Origin: Rhodobacteraceae bacterium UBA6273
GTDB lineage: Bacteria; Pseudomonadota; Alphaproteobacteria; Rhodobacterales; Rhodobacteraceae
DNA: 46,700 nucleotides
Assembly (NCBI GenBank): GCA_002440625.1
Contig: DJUV01000234.1
Location: 1-46,700 of the forward strand
Reading direction: 5' to 3'
The notes below the pieces were generated by a model that saw only the letters and a list, made by a program, of their open reading frames with translations, had not been told where the DNA came from and ran no database searches. The translations under genes were made by a program, and so were the position numbers. Of this stretch, positions 1 through 7,427 are shown one piece after another (position 1 is the stretch's first letter; the number at the start of each line of letters is the position of its first letter).

Positions 1-47
1 TTAGATGTTATCTGGACAGGCAAGGATTTTCTTGGCGCCAAGGGTAG

Positions 48-137
48 CGATAGTCCATAGGAGGGACCCCGCCGTCCGCACTGCGCGGATCAAAGCGCTG
101 GCGGTGCGGACGGCGGGGAGGTCCCTGTGGTCTATCG
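48..137. repeat. Long imperfect inverted repeat
   Basis: Two 34-base arms (48-81 and 104-137) flank a 22-base loop. The outer six bases (CGATAG) and inner thirteen (CCGCCGTCCGCAC) pair perfectly; the middle 15 pair at about half of positions, for about 27 of 34 overall. It lies outside the left end of the adjacent IS481 element. It could be a terminator-like hairpin, a REP-like element or the relic of another mobile element; nothing in the sequence decides between these. Confidence 0.6.
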
Positions 138-182
138 CGATTGTCGCGCATCTCCAATTCATCTGTTTATGCTTGACTGTCC

Positions 183-552
183 TTAGGTGTTTAGTCCCGG
201 CATCTGGTGGATCGGGTCGAGGATGAATCGATCTGGTTCTGATGTCCAGATTCTGCAGATGTATTCGTAGGGCGTGAGCCCGCTGAGCGTCTTTAGTCGG
301 CGTGCGAAGTTGTAAGCTGCCAGGAAGTCCGCGAGGTGCGTGCGCAGCTGCCCGTGGTCATCGTAGTGGTATCGCTTTACGGTTGCGTCCTTGATCGTGC
401 GGTTCATCCGCTCGACCTGGCCGTTCGTCCACGGATGGTTCGGTTGGGTCAGGCGGTGCTCGATGCCGTTGGCCTCGCAGATCATGTCGAAGCGCATCGG
501 CCGGGAGTAGATGGTGTTCCGGTTCCGCGGCTGCTCTGCGAACTGGATGCCG
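183..552 (-). pseudogene. IS481-family transposase, C-terminal fragment
   Basis: The fragment runs from GIQF to the end of the protein. It contains the second half of the DDE catalytic core: GIQFAEQPRNR, the IEHRLTQPNHPWTNGQVERM block with the glutamate of QVERMNRTIK, and the C-terminal LSGLTPYEYI motif typical of IS481 transposases. The first half is at 2185-2775. Joined across the nested element, the two halves restore the family motif TDNGIQF, which shows they were one gene. Bases upstream of 553 belong to the inserted element, so the open frame that runs on to 896 is spurious there. Confidence 0.9.
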
Positions 553-561
553 TAGCATGTT

Positions 562-578
562 GGGAATGACGCGCGGTT
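562..578 (+). repeat. Left subterminal inverted repeat of IS1111-group element
   Basis: GGGAA, five variable bases, then CGCGGTT. The same pattern, inverted, sits at 2158-2174. It is eight bases inside the left junction; the partner is about ten bases inside the right one. Confidence 0.75.
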
Positions 579-581
579 GAA

Positions 582-633
582 GGTTACGGCCGCCTGCGCA
601 GCCTCCAAAATTGCGCAGCAGGCGGCCATAACC
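582..633 (+). ncRNA. Stem-loop in the 5' noncoding end of the IS
   Basis: GGTTACGGCCGCCTG (582-596) pairs with CAGGCGGCCATAACC (619-633) at 14 of 15 positions. The stem is continued by CGCA (597-600) with TGCG (612-615) across a small bulge. A second hairpin, GGTGGTT with AACCAC, lies at about 650-667 just before the ribosome site. The structure could limit transposase expression or belong to an element-encoded RNA. The pairing is directly visible; the function is unknown. Confidence 0.5.
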
Positions 634-687
634 GGGTCTCGGGTCTCTATGGTGGTTTTGCGAACCACACCACAGAGGAGACCGGCT

Positions 688-1968
688 ATGGCCAAGGTTG
701 AGCATACTTCGGATGCCCGTGTTCTGGTAGGCATCGACATTTCCAAGCACCGGCACGAGGTGCTGATTGCCGCTCCGGGCAAGACGCGGCGACGGCGCCT
801 GACGATCACCAACAGCACCGATGACTTCATGCGCCTGATCGCGATCTTGCGGGAATACGGCCTGCCTGTCCGGATCGGCTTTGAAGCGACTGGCAACTAT
901 CATCGGGTGCTGATGTATCATCTTTGCGTCGCCGGGTTCGATCTGAAGCTGGTGTCGTCGGTCGCCCTGGCCCGCACGCGGGAGGCCCTACACAACAGCT
1001 GGGACAAGAACGATCCGAAGGATGCCCAAGTCATCCTGCACATGCCGCAGATCGGCGCGGTGCAGATCTTTCAGGACCCGATGGTGGCCGGCACGAATGA
1101 CATTCAGGAACTGTCCAAGACCCATGATGCCGTGTCGCGGTCCAAGGCCGAGCTGTGGCACCGGATCCTGACACATTACCTGCCGCTCTACTTTCCAGAA
1201 GCCGATCGTTTCCATCGCAGCTCGCGCACCGATTGGTTCCTGGCTTTCCTCGAGATGTTCCCCTCTCCGCACATGATATCGGCCCTGACCAAGGAGGAAT
1301 TTACCAAGGCGGCATGGGAAGTGGTCGGACGTAAAGTCGAGAAGACCCTCATGTTGTCAGATATTTACGAAACAGCAAAGGCATCTGCCTGTTTACCTGT
1401 CGCGCCGGACTCAGATGCCATCCGCATGTTTCGCATGATGCTGGCCGAGGGCAGAAGCCTGATCCGGCAACGCAATACCATCGAAGATCGGGCGGTCGAA
1501 CTGCTGGGTGGCCGGGCCGATTATCAACTGCTGCGCACCATCCCCGGCATCGGGCCGATCAATGCTTTGACCATTCTGGCCGAGACCGGCGACCTGTGCC
1601 GTTTCCACCATCACCGTCAGTTTCTGAAGTTTTGCGGCATGGATCTGGCCACCGTCCAGTCCGGCATGTTCCGCGGCCGCAGCAAGATCTCCAAATATGG
1701 CAACGCTCGCCTGCGCCGCACATTGTGGCTTGCAGGGCAGACGGCGGTCCTGAAGAAAGCGAACAGCTTCCGGGACAAATTCGAGCGTTACATCGCTCAA
1801 GATCGCCATAACCCGGATTTGCGCCGGAAGGCCTATACTGCCATCGCCGCAAAGATGGCACGCACTATTCACGCCGTGATCAAATCCGGCGAACCCTATC
1901 GTCCCTTTTTCGAGGGGACGAGCCCAGGCGGAAGGACCTCTCTCTCAAAGGGCCGTGGAGGCGCATGA
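688..1968 (+). CDS. IS110/IS1111-family transposase (DEDD recombinase)
   Basis: A 426-residue transposase of the RuvC-like DEDD family, which moves its element through an RNA-guided mechanism in characterised relatives. The N-terminal DEDD domain shows D17 in VGIDISK, E67 in GFEATGNY and the DKNDPKDA cluster (D106, D109, D112). The C-terminal Transposase_20 domain has the helix-hairpin-helix RTIPGIGPINALTIL and the GRSKISKYGNARLRR block containing the likely catalytic serine (S335 or S332). The start at 688 was chosen because GAGGAG at 675-680 sits seven bases upstream; the frame stays open to 577 but that stretch overlaps the hairpins. The gene appears intact, so the element may be active. 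Confidence 0.93.
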   Translation: MAKVEHTSDARVLVGIDISKHRHEVLIAAPGKTRRRRLTITNSTDDFMRLIAILREYGLPVRIGFEATGNYHRVLMYHLCVAGFDLKLVSSVALARTREALHNSWDKNDPKDAQVILHMPQIGAVQIFQDPMVAGTNDIQELSKTHDAVSRSKAELWHRILTHYLPLYFPEADRFHRSSRTDWFLAFLEMFPSPHMISALTKEEFTKAAWEVVGRKVEKTLMLSDIYETAKASACLPVAPDSDAIRMFRMMLAEGRSLIRQRNTIEDRAVELLGGRADYQLLRTIPGIGPINALTILAETGDLCRFHHHRQFLKFCGMDLATVQSGMFRGRSKISKYGNARLRRTLWLAGQTAVLKKANSFRDKFERYIAQDRHNPDLRRKAYTAIAAKMARTIHAVIKSGEPYRPFFEGTSPGGRTSLSKGRGGA

Positions 1969-2157
1969 CGCGACCTCGTAGATAATGTTCGGGCCTTCCG
2001 CTTGGGATTTAGGATCTCGTTTTAAGGACGGTGAGGGCGGCAACCAGGCCGACCCTGTATTTGCTATGGAAGAGACCACTTCTTGACGGCGGAGCCCGCC
2101 TGGGCAACAGTTCAACAGGTATCCGGTCGCTCGGATGCCCCGTGATCTGACGCCCTA
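1969..2157 (+). ncRNA. Candidate seekRNA/bridge RNA region of the IS1111-group element
   Basis: IS1111-group elements carry their guide RNA in the noncoding stretch downstream of the transposase gene, and this is that stretch. It holds hairpins GGCGG-AGC-CCGCC (2088-2100) and ATCCG-N6-CGGAT (2121-2136). GGATGCC at 2133-2139 equals the seven bases ending at the left junction (545-551), and TATCCG at 2120-2125 equals bases just right of the right junction (2187-2192). These could be target guides. The RNA's presence is inferred from the family; its ends and fold are not established here. Confidence 0.45.
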
Positions 2158-2174
2158 AACCGCGTTTTGTTCCC
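2158..2174 (-). repeat. Right subterminal inverted repeat of IS1111-group element
   Basis: On the complement this reads GGGAA, five variable bases, CGCGGTT, matching the left copy at 562-578. Confidence 0.75.
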
Positions 2175-2184
2175 GAGCTAGGAC

Positions 2185-2775
2185 GTTATCCGTCAGAACC
2201 GTGTGGACCTGATAGGGCACGGCCTCGAGCATGTGCTGCAGGAACTCCTAGGCTGTCCTTCTGTCAGCAGTTGCAACGAGTTGAGCAACGACGAACTTAG
2301 AGGTCCGGTCGATGCCGACGAACAGGTAGAGCTTGCCCTCGGCGGTCTGCACCTCGGCAATGTCGATATGGAAGAAGCCGATGGGATAGCGTTTGAACTT
2401 CTGTCGCTTGGGCTTGTCCCCTTCGACATCTGGCAAGCGCGAGATGCCGTGCCGCTGCAGGCACCGATGCAGCGCAGACCGGGTCAGGTGCGGGATCGAG
2501 GGCTGAAGGGCATAGAGGCAGTCATCCAGTGGCAGAAGAGTATGGCGCCGGAACGCGACGACCGCCGCTTCCTCGTCCTCGGTCAGGACCGTCGAGCGCG
2601 GTTCCTTCGGTCCGGTCTTCATATCCTCGACCGATGCCCGCTTCCGCCACTTCGCCACCGTCTTCGGATTAATCCCCAGCTCCCGGCTCAACTGCGCGAG
2701 CGAAGCTTGCGATCGCTGTATTGCTGCTCTGACGGCGTGCGTGGTCGTGGCGCTCCCGTGACGAACCTGTCCCAT
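2185..2775 (-). pseudogene. IS481-family transposase, N-terminal fragment with internal stop
   Basis: It begins MGQVRHGSATTTHAVRAAIQ (a start 15 bases further out is also possible). A helix-turn-helix follows (SLAQLSRELGINPKTVAKWR), then the first DDE aspartate in YPIGFFHIDIAEVQ and the LYLFVGIDRTSKF strand. An in-frame TAG at 2248-2250 ends the frame after residue 175 or so. Beyond it the reading continues EFLQHMLEAVPYQVHTVLTDN up to the nested element. The stop probably replaces a tryptophan codon. The gene is therefore doubly inactivated, by the stop and by the insertion. Confidence 0.9.
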
Positions 2776-2839
2776 GCTGCTTCCTTCCATTCCTGCGAAA
2801 GGATCGCACCATCAAACCCTGGGATCAAACACCGGGCCA

Positions 2840-3532
2840 TTACTCATCTGCCAATTTTCCGTCGCGCAGATGGATAAGCCGATCGAAGCGGTCGAAGATT
2901 TTCTCGTCATGGGTCACGGTCAGGATGCAGGCTTCCTGCTCGGCGGCAAGCTTTCGCAGCAGGTCCATGACCAGTTGTGCGCGTTTGCTGTCCAGGGCAG
3001 CGGTCGGCTCGTCCGCAAGGATGATCCGCGGGCGGTTCGCCAGCGCGCGTGCGATGGCAACCCGCTGTGCCTCGCCCCCTGACAGTAGCGCGGGCTTGAC
3101 CGGGGCGCGGTGGCCGACCTCGAGATAATCGAGAAGCTCTTTTGCCCGCTCCTTTCCCTTTTCGGGCGCCCAACCGGCAAGATCGAGGACGAGGGATACA
3201 TTTTCTGCCGCCGTCAGAAAAGGCAGCAGGTTGTGGGCCTGAAAGATGAAGCCGATCTTGTCGAGCCGCAGGCGGCGCAAGTCGCTGCGCAGCCATTTGC
3301 CGTCAAAGACCGGATCACCGTCCAGCACCACCCGGCCCGAGGACGGGTCAAGGATGCAGCCGATGATGTTCAAAAGCGTCGTCTTGCCAGACCCCGAGGG
3401 CCCCAAGAGTGCGATCACCTCGCCTGCGCGCACCTGCAGATCAACCTGACGCAGCGCATCGACGCGGGTCTCGCCGTCGCCATAGTGCTTGGCCACGGCC
3501 TGCACATCGACCAGAATATCACCGATTGCCAT
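2840..3532 (-). CDS. ABC transporter ATP-binding protein (LolD/DevA/MacB type)
   Basis: A 230-residue ATPase subunit of an exporter. It shows Walker A GPSGSGKT (44-51), the Q-loop region FIFQAHNLLPFL, the signature LSGGEAQRVAIARAL, Walker B IILADEPTAALD and an H-loop histidine in TVTHDEKIFDRFDR. Length and motif spacing match the LolD/MacB/DevA subfamily, which works with FtsX-like permeases rather than classical multi-TM permeases. It is the last gene of a four-gene leftward operon, three bases after the permease stop codon. The stop codon lies next to the IS481 end, so the insertion fell just downstream without visibly truncating it. Confidence 0.93.
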   Translation of the reverse strand: MAIGDILVDVQAVAKHYGDGETRVDALRQVDLQVRAGEVIALLGPSGSGKTTLLNIIGCILDPSSGRVVLDGDPVFDGKWLRSDLRRLRLDKIGFIFQAHNLLPFLTAAENVSLVLDLAGWAPEKGKERAKELLDYLEVGHRAPVKPALLSGGEAQRVAIARALANRPRIILADEPTAALDSKRAQLVMDLLRKLAAEQEACILTVTHDEKIFDRFDRLIHLRDGKLADE

Positions 3533-3535
3533 GAC

Positions 3536-4669
3536 TTAACCCCCCAAGGCGGTGGCGGGGTCCACCTTCATTGCCGCGCGCACGCCAAGGCCACTGGCGG
3601 CCAGGCAGACCACAACGATGATCCCGGCCAGAACGGCCACGTTGAACGGCTCCAGCACGACACGGCGCGGAAAGACATCTTTGACCAGCAGGATCAGGAT
3701 CAGACCGATGCCCCAACCTGCGGTCCCAAGGATAAGCGACTGCTGCACGATCAGCCCGATGATGGTACGGTCGGGGGCGCCAATCAGCTTAAGCGTCGCG
3801 ATCTGCTTCAGCTTTTCCATTGTCATGGTGTAGATGATCAGCGCGATCACCACGGCCGACACCGCCAGCAGGATACCCAGAAACAGCCCGATCTGACGCC
3901 GCGCCTTGTCCACGACCGAGGCCAGGAGGATATTTTCCTGCTCGATCTGGCTAAGGGCCGCCAGATGCTTCCACTGACGCAGGGTTGCGGTCAGCAGATC
4001 GACATCCGCGCCGGGGGTGATGCGTACGATGACCGCCGCGACCGAGGCCGACTTGACCGCCCCAGCTCCGCGCGCGGCCTGCACCCGTTGGTCGGCTGGG
4101 GCAAGCTCCGTTTGCAGAACCATTGCATCGTCCAGCGTCATGTAGACTGCGGGATCGCCGCCCGAGTTCATCGCCCCTTCGACCAGGCCGACAACGGTGA
4201 AGCGGTTGCGGCCAAGTCGGATGGTATCGCCGAGCACAAGGCCGGTCTTGCGGTCGGCTACCAGTTCGAAATGGCTGGTGCCGATGCCCCGCCCTTCGGC
4301 GATGACCTTCGGGCCACCCGGTCGTCCCGGTTCGTATCCGATGACATAAAGCCGCAAGGCGCGGTCAAGGAACGGGGCCTCGATGGTCTGGTAATTGATG
4401 GCCCCTGCCTCGGCCACGCCGGGCATGCGGGCCACGGTATCGCGGCTGTCGGCGGGGATCGAGGAGGCTTCTGCAAAAGGCCCCTTGGTGCCCGCTTCAA
4501 CCACCCAGACATCCGCTGCGGGGGCCTCGACCACCGCCAGCGCATCGGCCACAAGGCCGTTGTAGATGCCGATCATCGCCAGAACGACCGTCATCAGAAG
4601 GCCAAGGCCAAAGCAGGTCAGCACAAAGCGGAACAGGCCATGCCGGATGTCTTTCAGCGCCAGATTCAT
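3536..4669 (-). CDS. ABC transporter permease, FtsX/DevC-like
   Basis: A 377-residue inner-membrane protein with MacB/DevC topology. One N-terminal membrane helix (about 13-38, FVLTCFGLGLLMTVVLAMIG) is followed by a large periplasmic domain of some 220 residues. Three C-terminal helices follow (about 255-280, IGLFLGILLAVSAVVIALII; 305-330; 345-370), ending in a FtsX-like permease domain. The start ATG overlaps the stop of the upstream membrane fusion gene by four bases, so translation is probably coupled. With its neighbours it forms a tripartite exporter lacking only the outer-membrane channel, which is not encoded nearby. The substrate cannot be inferred. Confidence 0.9.
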   Translation of the reverse strand: MNLALKDIRHGLFRFVLTCFGLGLLMTVVLAMIGIYNGLVADALAVVEAPAADVWVVEAGTKGPFAEASSIPADSRDTVARMPGVAEAGAINYQTIEAPFLDRALRLYVIGYEPGRPGGPKVIAEGRGIGTSHFELVADRKTGLVLGDTIRLGRNRFTVVGLVEGAMNSGGDPAVYMTLDDAMVLQTELAPADQRVQAARGAGAVKSASVAAVIVRITPGADVDLLTATLRQWKHLAALSQIEQENILLASVVDKARRQIGLFLGILLAVSAVVIALIIYTMTMEKLKQIATLKLIGAPDRTIIGLIVQQSLILGTAGWGIGLILILLVKDVFPRRVVLEPFNVAVLAGIIVVVCLAASGLGVRAAMKVDPATALGG

Positions 4670-5811
4670 GGCGCGTCCCCAATCCGTGCCAGCCTGCCAT
4701 CGTCGGCACCCTTCGGTGGCATGGCGACAATCGCGGCACCGTCGGGCAGGCCGCCTGTCACCTCGACCCGGCCCTTGTCATCACGCGCTCCAAATGTCAG
4801 CGTGGTGCGCTGCAACCGACCATCCTGCACGATCCAGACCGTGCCACGAAATCCGTCAAAGCCGGTGATTGCCACCTCCGGCACCATCAGGGCGCTATCA
4901 CGCGTACCGGTCAGAATGCGCACCTCGGCCTGTTCGCCTAGGAACATTGCTGCGGGGCAATCGGTGCATGTCAACCAGACCCGGCGCTCTTCGTTCACGC
5001 GATCACTTTCAAGGCCGATCCGAGCGACGGTGCCGTGAAACTCGGCAGAGGGCTGCGACCGCAGGCGGATGAGCCCCTCTTGTCCAAGCGCAAGTTGGCC
5101 TGCCCGCTCTTCGTCGATAAAGGCCTGAATCCAAACCGTTGCCGGATCAATCAGAGTGAAGATCGGATCCCCGGATTTGACCACTGTGCCTGGCTCGACA
5201 TGGCGGGCAACAACAACCGCATCATAGGGTGCGACCAGCCGGTGATGGGCCAGCAAGGTCAGTTCCAACTGCAATGCCGCCTCCGCATCTGCGCCCTGCG
5301 CGCGGATCACGGCCAGATCGGCCTCGGCCAAGGCCAGTTCGGCCCGCGCCACATCCTCGTCGCGCTGTGCCTCCTCGGCTCGCTGGATAGAGGCGACGTC
5401 CTGCCGCGCAAGTTCCTTCTGTCGATCGTTCGCGGCAATGCGCTGTGCCAGAACTGCCTGCGCCCTCGCCACTGCGGCATCGGCCTTGGCCTGACCGGCG
5501 GCATTTGCCGCAACCGCTGCCTGCGCGCGCGCAACGCGCGCTTTCTGCTCAGCCGGATGCAAGGCGGCCAGTTCCTGTCCGGCCTTGACCGCGTCACCTG
5601 CATCTGCCGATACCGACACCAATGCCGCGCCAACTTCGAACCCGACGCGCGACAAAACCCGGGCCTCGACGGAACCCAAACCGTAAAGGCGCAAGGGCAC
5701 CCCGGCTTCAGCCGCGACAACCGTCACGGTCAGGGGCCGTTCGGTCAGAAACCAACCACCTGCCGCCAAACCAGCCAGCACAACCGCGCCGAGCATCCAC
5801 AACTTGCGCAT
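4666..5811 (-). CDS. HlyD/DevB-family membrane fusion protein
   Basis: A 381-residue periplasmic adaptor. It has an N-terminal membrane anchor (LWMLGAVVLAGLAAGGWFL), a lipoyl-like half (GDAVKAGQELAALHP) and a long Ala/Gln/Glu-rich coiled-coil hairpin (about 85-175). A second lipoyl half (APYDAVVVARHVEPGTVVKSG) and a beta-barrel domain follow. Such adaptors link an inner-membrane transporter to the outer membrane. The gene lies between the cytochrome b561 gene (three-base gap) and the permease (four-base overlap). A CTDCPAA segment around residue 275 puts two cysteines in the beta-barrel region, which is not usual for this family. Confidence 0.88.
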   Translation of the reverse strand: MRKLWMLGAVVLAGLAAGGWFLTERPLTVTVVAAEAGVPLRLYGLGSVEARVLSRVGFEVGAALVSVSADAGDAVKAGQELAALHPAEQKARVARAQAAVAANAAGQAKADAAVARAQAVLAQRIAANDRQKELARQDVASIQRAEEAQRDEDVARAELALAEADLAVIRAQGADAEAALQLELTLLAHHRLVAPYDAVVVARHVEPGTVVKSGDPIFTLIDPATVWIQAFIDEERAGQLALGQEGLIRLRSQPSAEFHGTVARIGLESDRVNEERRVWLTCTDCPAAMFLGEQAEVRILTGTRDSALMVPEVAITGFDGFRGTVWIVQDGRLQRTTLTFGARDDKGRVEVTGGLPDGAAIVAMPPKGADDGRLARIGDAP

Positions 5812-5814
5812 GGC

Positions 5815-6303
5815 TCAGCCCTCGGCCCGGCGCATGCGGTTGATCAGGCCATCCTTCAGAACGAAGTGGTGATACAGCGCGCCGACAACATGCAGTGCAA
5901 CCAGTACCAGCAGGACGATCTTCAGCGCGTTGTGCCCTTGCGCCGCCAGATCAACCCCGCCGAACCAGGCTATCGACCCGCTAAGCGGCATCAGGATCAT
6001 CAACGCGTAAAGGCCGACATGCGTGGCCTTTGCCAAGGCGCGCTGAGCGGCATTGTCGCCGACCATGACGGGAGAGCCGCGCCGCGCCCGGATCGACAAC
6101 CGCCACAGCGCGAACAGCATGACCAGCGCCCCGCCTGCGACATGACCCAGAACCAGCGGATTGAAGGTGGTTTCCAGACCTTTCGTCGTCGCGTCCCATG
6201 CGGCAGCAATGGCATCCTTGAACAGGTATTGCTGCACGATCAGCAGGGCCGCGCCCCAGTGCAATGCGATCTGAAGACGGGTGTATCCTTTGGGGCTTGG
6301 CAT
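5815..6303 (-). CDS. Cytochrome b561-like membrane protein
   Basis: A 162-residue four-helix membrane cytochrome. Likely haem-binding histidines sit in LQIALHWGAALLIV (helix 1), VLGHVAGGALVMLFALWRL (helix 2), ATHVGLYALMILMPLSG (helix 3) and VALHVVGALYHHFVLKDGL (helix 4). This pattern matches bacterial b561 proteins (CybB type), which pass electrons across the inner membrane. It is the first gene of the leftward exporter operon and starts 80 bases from the divergent TetR gene, so both are probably controlled from the same intergenic region. Whether the cytochrome serves the exporter is unknown. Confidence 0.88.
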   Translation of the reverse strand: MPSPKGYTRLQIALHWGAALLIVQQYLFKDAIAAAWDATTKGLETTFNPLVLGHVAGGALVMLFALWRLSIRARRGSPVMVGDNAAQRALAKATHVGLYALMILMPLSGSIAWFGGVDLAAQGHNALKIVLLVLVALHVVGALYHHFVLKDGLINRMRRAEG

Positions 6304-6352
6304 GGCGGTCCTTTCGGTCTGGCGAATCAGCTTGCTTGGCTTGCAGATTATG

Positions 6353-6366
6353 TTAGTAATTACTTA
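6353..6366. promoter_or_regulatory. Putative TetR operator palindrome
   Basis: TTAGTAATTACTTA contains the perfect 10-base palindrome AGTAATTACT (6355-6364), in an otherwise GC-rich 80-base region between divergent start codons at 6303 and 6384. TetR-family regulators usually bind such dyads and repress both themselves and the divergent operon. The assignment is inferred from position and symmetry. Confidence 0.55.
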
Positions 6367-6383
6367 CTTACAAGAGGTGCCCC

Positions 6384-6992
6384 ATGTTGCGTCGCAAATC
6401 CGCCGAGGATCGCAAGACAGAAATCGTTGCTGCTGTTCTTGACTTGGCCGACCGCATCGGCCCTGACCGATTGACTACCAACGACATCGCGCAAGCGGTC
6501 GGCGTCACCCAGGCCGCGATCTTTCGGCATTTCCCGACAAAGGCCGAACTTTGGACCGCCGTCGGGGACGCCATCGCAGATCGGCTTGAAGCTGCCTGGA
6601 AGCAAGCCGTGGACAGCAACCCAAGCCCGCAGGCAAGGTTGCGAGCGCTGATTGCTGCGCAGTTGCAGCAGATCGGGGAAACCCCCGCGCTTCCGGCCAT
6701 TTTGCATTCCCGCGAATTGAACGTGGACAATGCCGCCCTGCGCGACCGGTTTCGTGGGGTTCTGATGCAGTATCAGGCGCATCTGGTGGCAAACCTGCAG
6801 GCCATGGCCGAAGCCAGGATGATGGGGGCGGGAGTTCAGCCAAAGGATGCCGCCGTTCTTCTGACCTCGCTTGTTCAGGGCATTGCCATCCGGTGGAGCC
6901 TTGGCTCGCGCAGCTTTGACATCGTGCCCGAGGGGATGCGCCTGCTTGAGGTGCAACTTGTTCTGTTTGCCTGCAAGGAGATGCAGACATGA
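6384..6992 (+). CDS. TetR/AcrR-family transcriptional regulator
   Basis: A 202-residue repressor. The N-terminal DNA-binding domain (about 8-55) contains the helix-turn-helix TNDIAQAVGVTQAAIFRHF followed by PTKAELWTAV, a close fit to the TetR_N pattern. The remaining helical part would bind ligand and dimerise; it has one cysteine close to the C-terminus. It is divergent from the b561/exporter operon and has a palindrome between the two, so it probably represses that operon and itself. The downstream membrane protein gene overlaps its end by four bases and is likely coexpressed. Confidence 0.92.
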   Translation: MLRRKSAEDRKTEIVAAVLDLADRIGPDRLTTNDIAQAVGVTQAAIFRHFPTKAELWTAVGDAIADRLEAAWKQAVDSNPSPQARLRALIAAQLQQIGETPALPAILHSRELNVDNAALRDRFRGVLMQYQAHLVANLQAMAEARMMGAGVQPKDAAVLLTSLVQGIAIRWSLGSRSFDIVPEGMRLLEVQLVLFACKEMQT

Positions 6993-7345
6993 AAACGCAT
7001 CACATCGCCGGTGTAGGGGCCATAGCCTTTGGGTTGTTGACGCTGATATCGGGCGGATCGGCCCTGTTCGGCGTGGTTGACATGGGGGCCGTCGTGCCCT
7101 TTGTCTTGTGGTTCAACTTCCTCGCAGGCTTCGCCTATGTCATTGGCGGCCGACTTCTGATGATCGGGCATCGGCTTGCGTTGCCCGTGGCGCTGACCAT
7201 CCTGATCGCGACCGCAACCGTCTTTGCAGCGTTCGGCTGGCGGGTTTTCGCAGGAGATGCCTTCGAGGCGCGCACTGTCGGCGCGATGACGTTTCGGACA
7301 GCTTTCTGGGTAGTGATGGTCTGGGCTTCCGTGCGAAGATCATGA
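6989..7345 (+). CDS. Small integral membrane protein, unknown function
   Basis: 118 residues with four predicted membrane helices (about 7-28, 33-57, 63-82 and 99-114) and short loops. I recognise no named family or catalytic motif. Its ATG overlaps the TetR stop codon (ATGA), so it belongs to the regulator's transcript and probably to the same response. It could be an accessory membrane factor of the regulated exporter, but that rests on position only. Confidence 0.75.
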   Translation: MKTHHIAGVGAIAFGLLTLISGGSALFGVVDMGAVVPFVLWFNFLAGFAYVIGGRLLMIGHRLALPVALTILIATATVFAAFGWRVFAGDAFEARTVGAMTFRTAFWVVMVWASVRRS

Positions 7346-7427
7346 CACTTGGTATGAGTTTGCTATAGCGCGCGGTTTGGCCGACGTAATCCGATGTCAA
7401 CATAGCTTGTTTGTTGTTCGCTCACTG

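Larger units (their letters stand above)
551..2186 (+). mobile_element. IS1111-group (IS110 family) insertion sequence
   Basis: About 1.63 kb, inserted in the IS481 transposase gene. Joining the flanks restores the interrupted gene, and the trinucleotide CGT is present at both junctions (551-553 and 2184-2186), so the exact cut cannot be placed within it. No longer target duplication is seen, as expected for this family. Subterminal inverted repeats GGGAA-N5-CGCGGTT lie at 562-578 and, in complement, at 2158-2174, a few bases inside each end. Subterminal repeats are the hallmark of the IS1111 group. The element has 134 bases of 5' and about 215 bases of 3' noncoding sequence around one transposase gene. 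Confidence 0.85.
178..2836 (-). mobile_element. IS481-family element, interrupted
   Basis: This is an IS481-type insertion sequence read leftward, with its transposase split by a nested IS1111-group element. Likely terminal inverted repeats are GGTGTTTAGTCCC at 186-198 and the complement of GGTGTTTGATCCC at 2821-2833. A TGT at 178-180 may mark the left tip. The outer limits are approximate because the right end lies only a few bases past the stop codon of the ABC ATPase gene (2840). The copy is dead: besides the insertion, its reading frame carries an in-frame stop. Confidence 0.75.

Noticed and set aside
3110..5038. 642-codon open frame on the plus strand
   Set aside because: It is antisense to the well-supported permease and fusion-protein genes, has low-complexity His/Gln/Arg composition and no domain; a GC-rich shadow frame.
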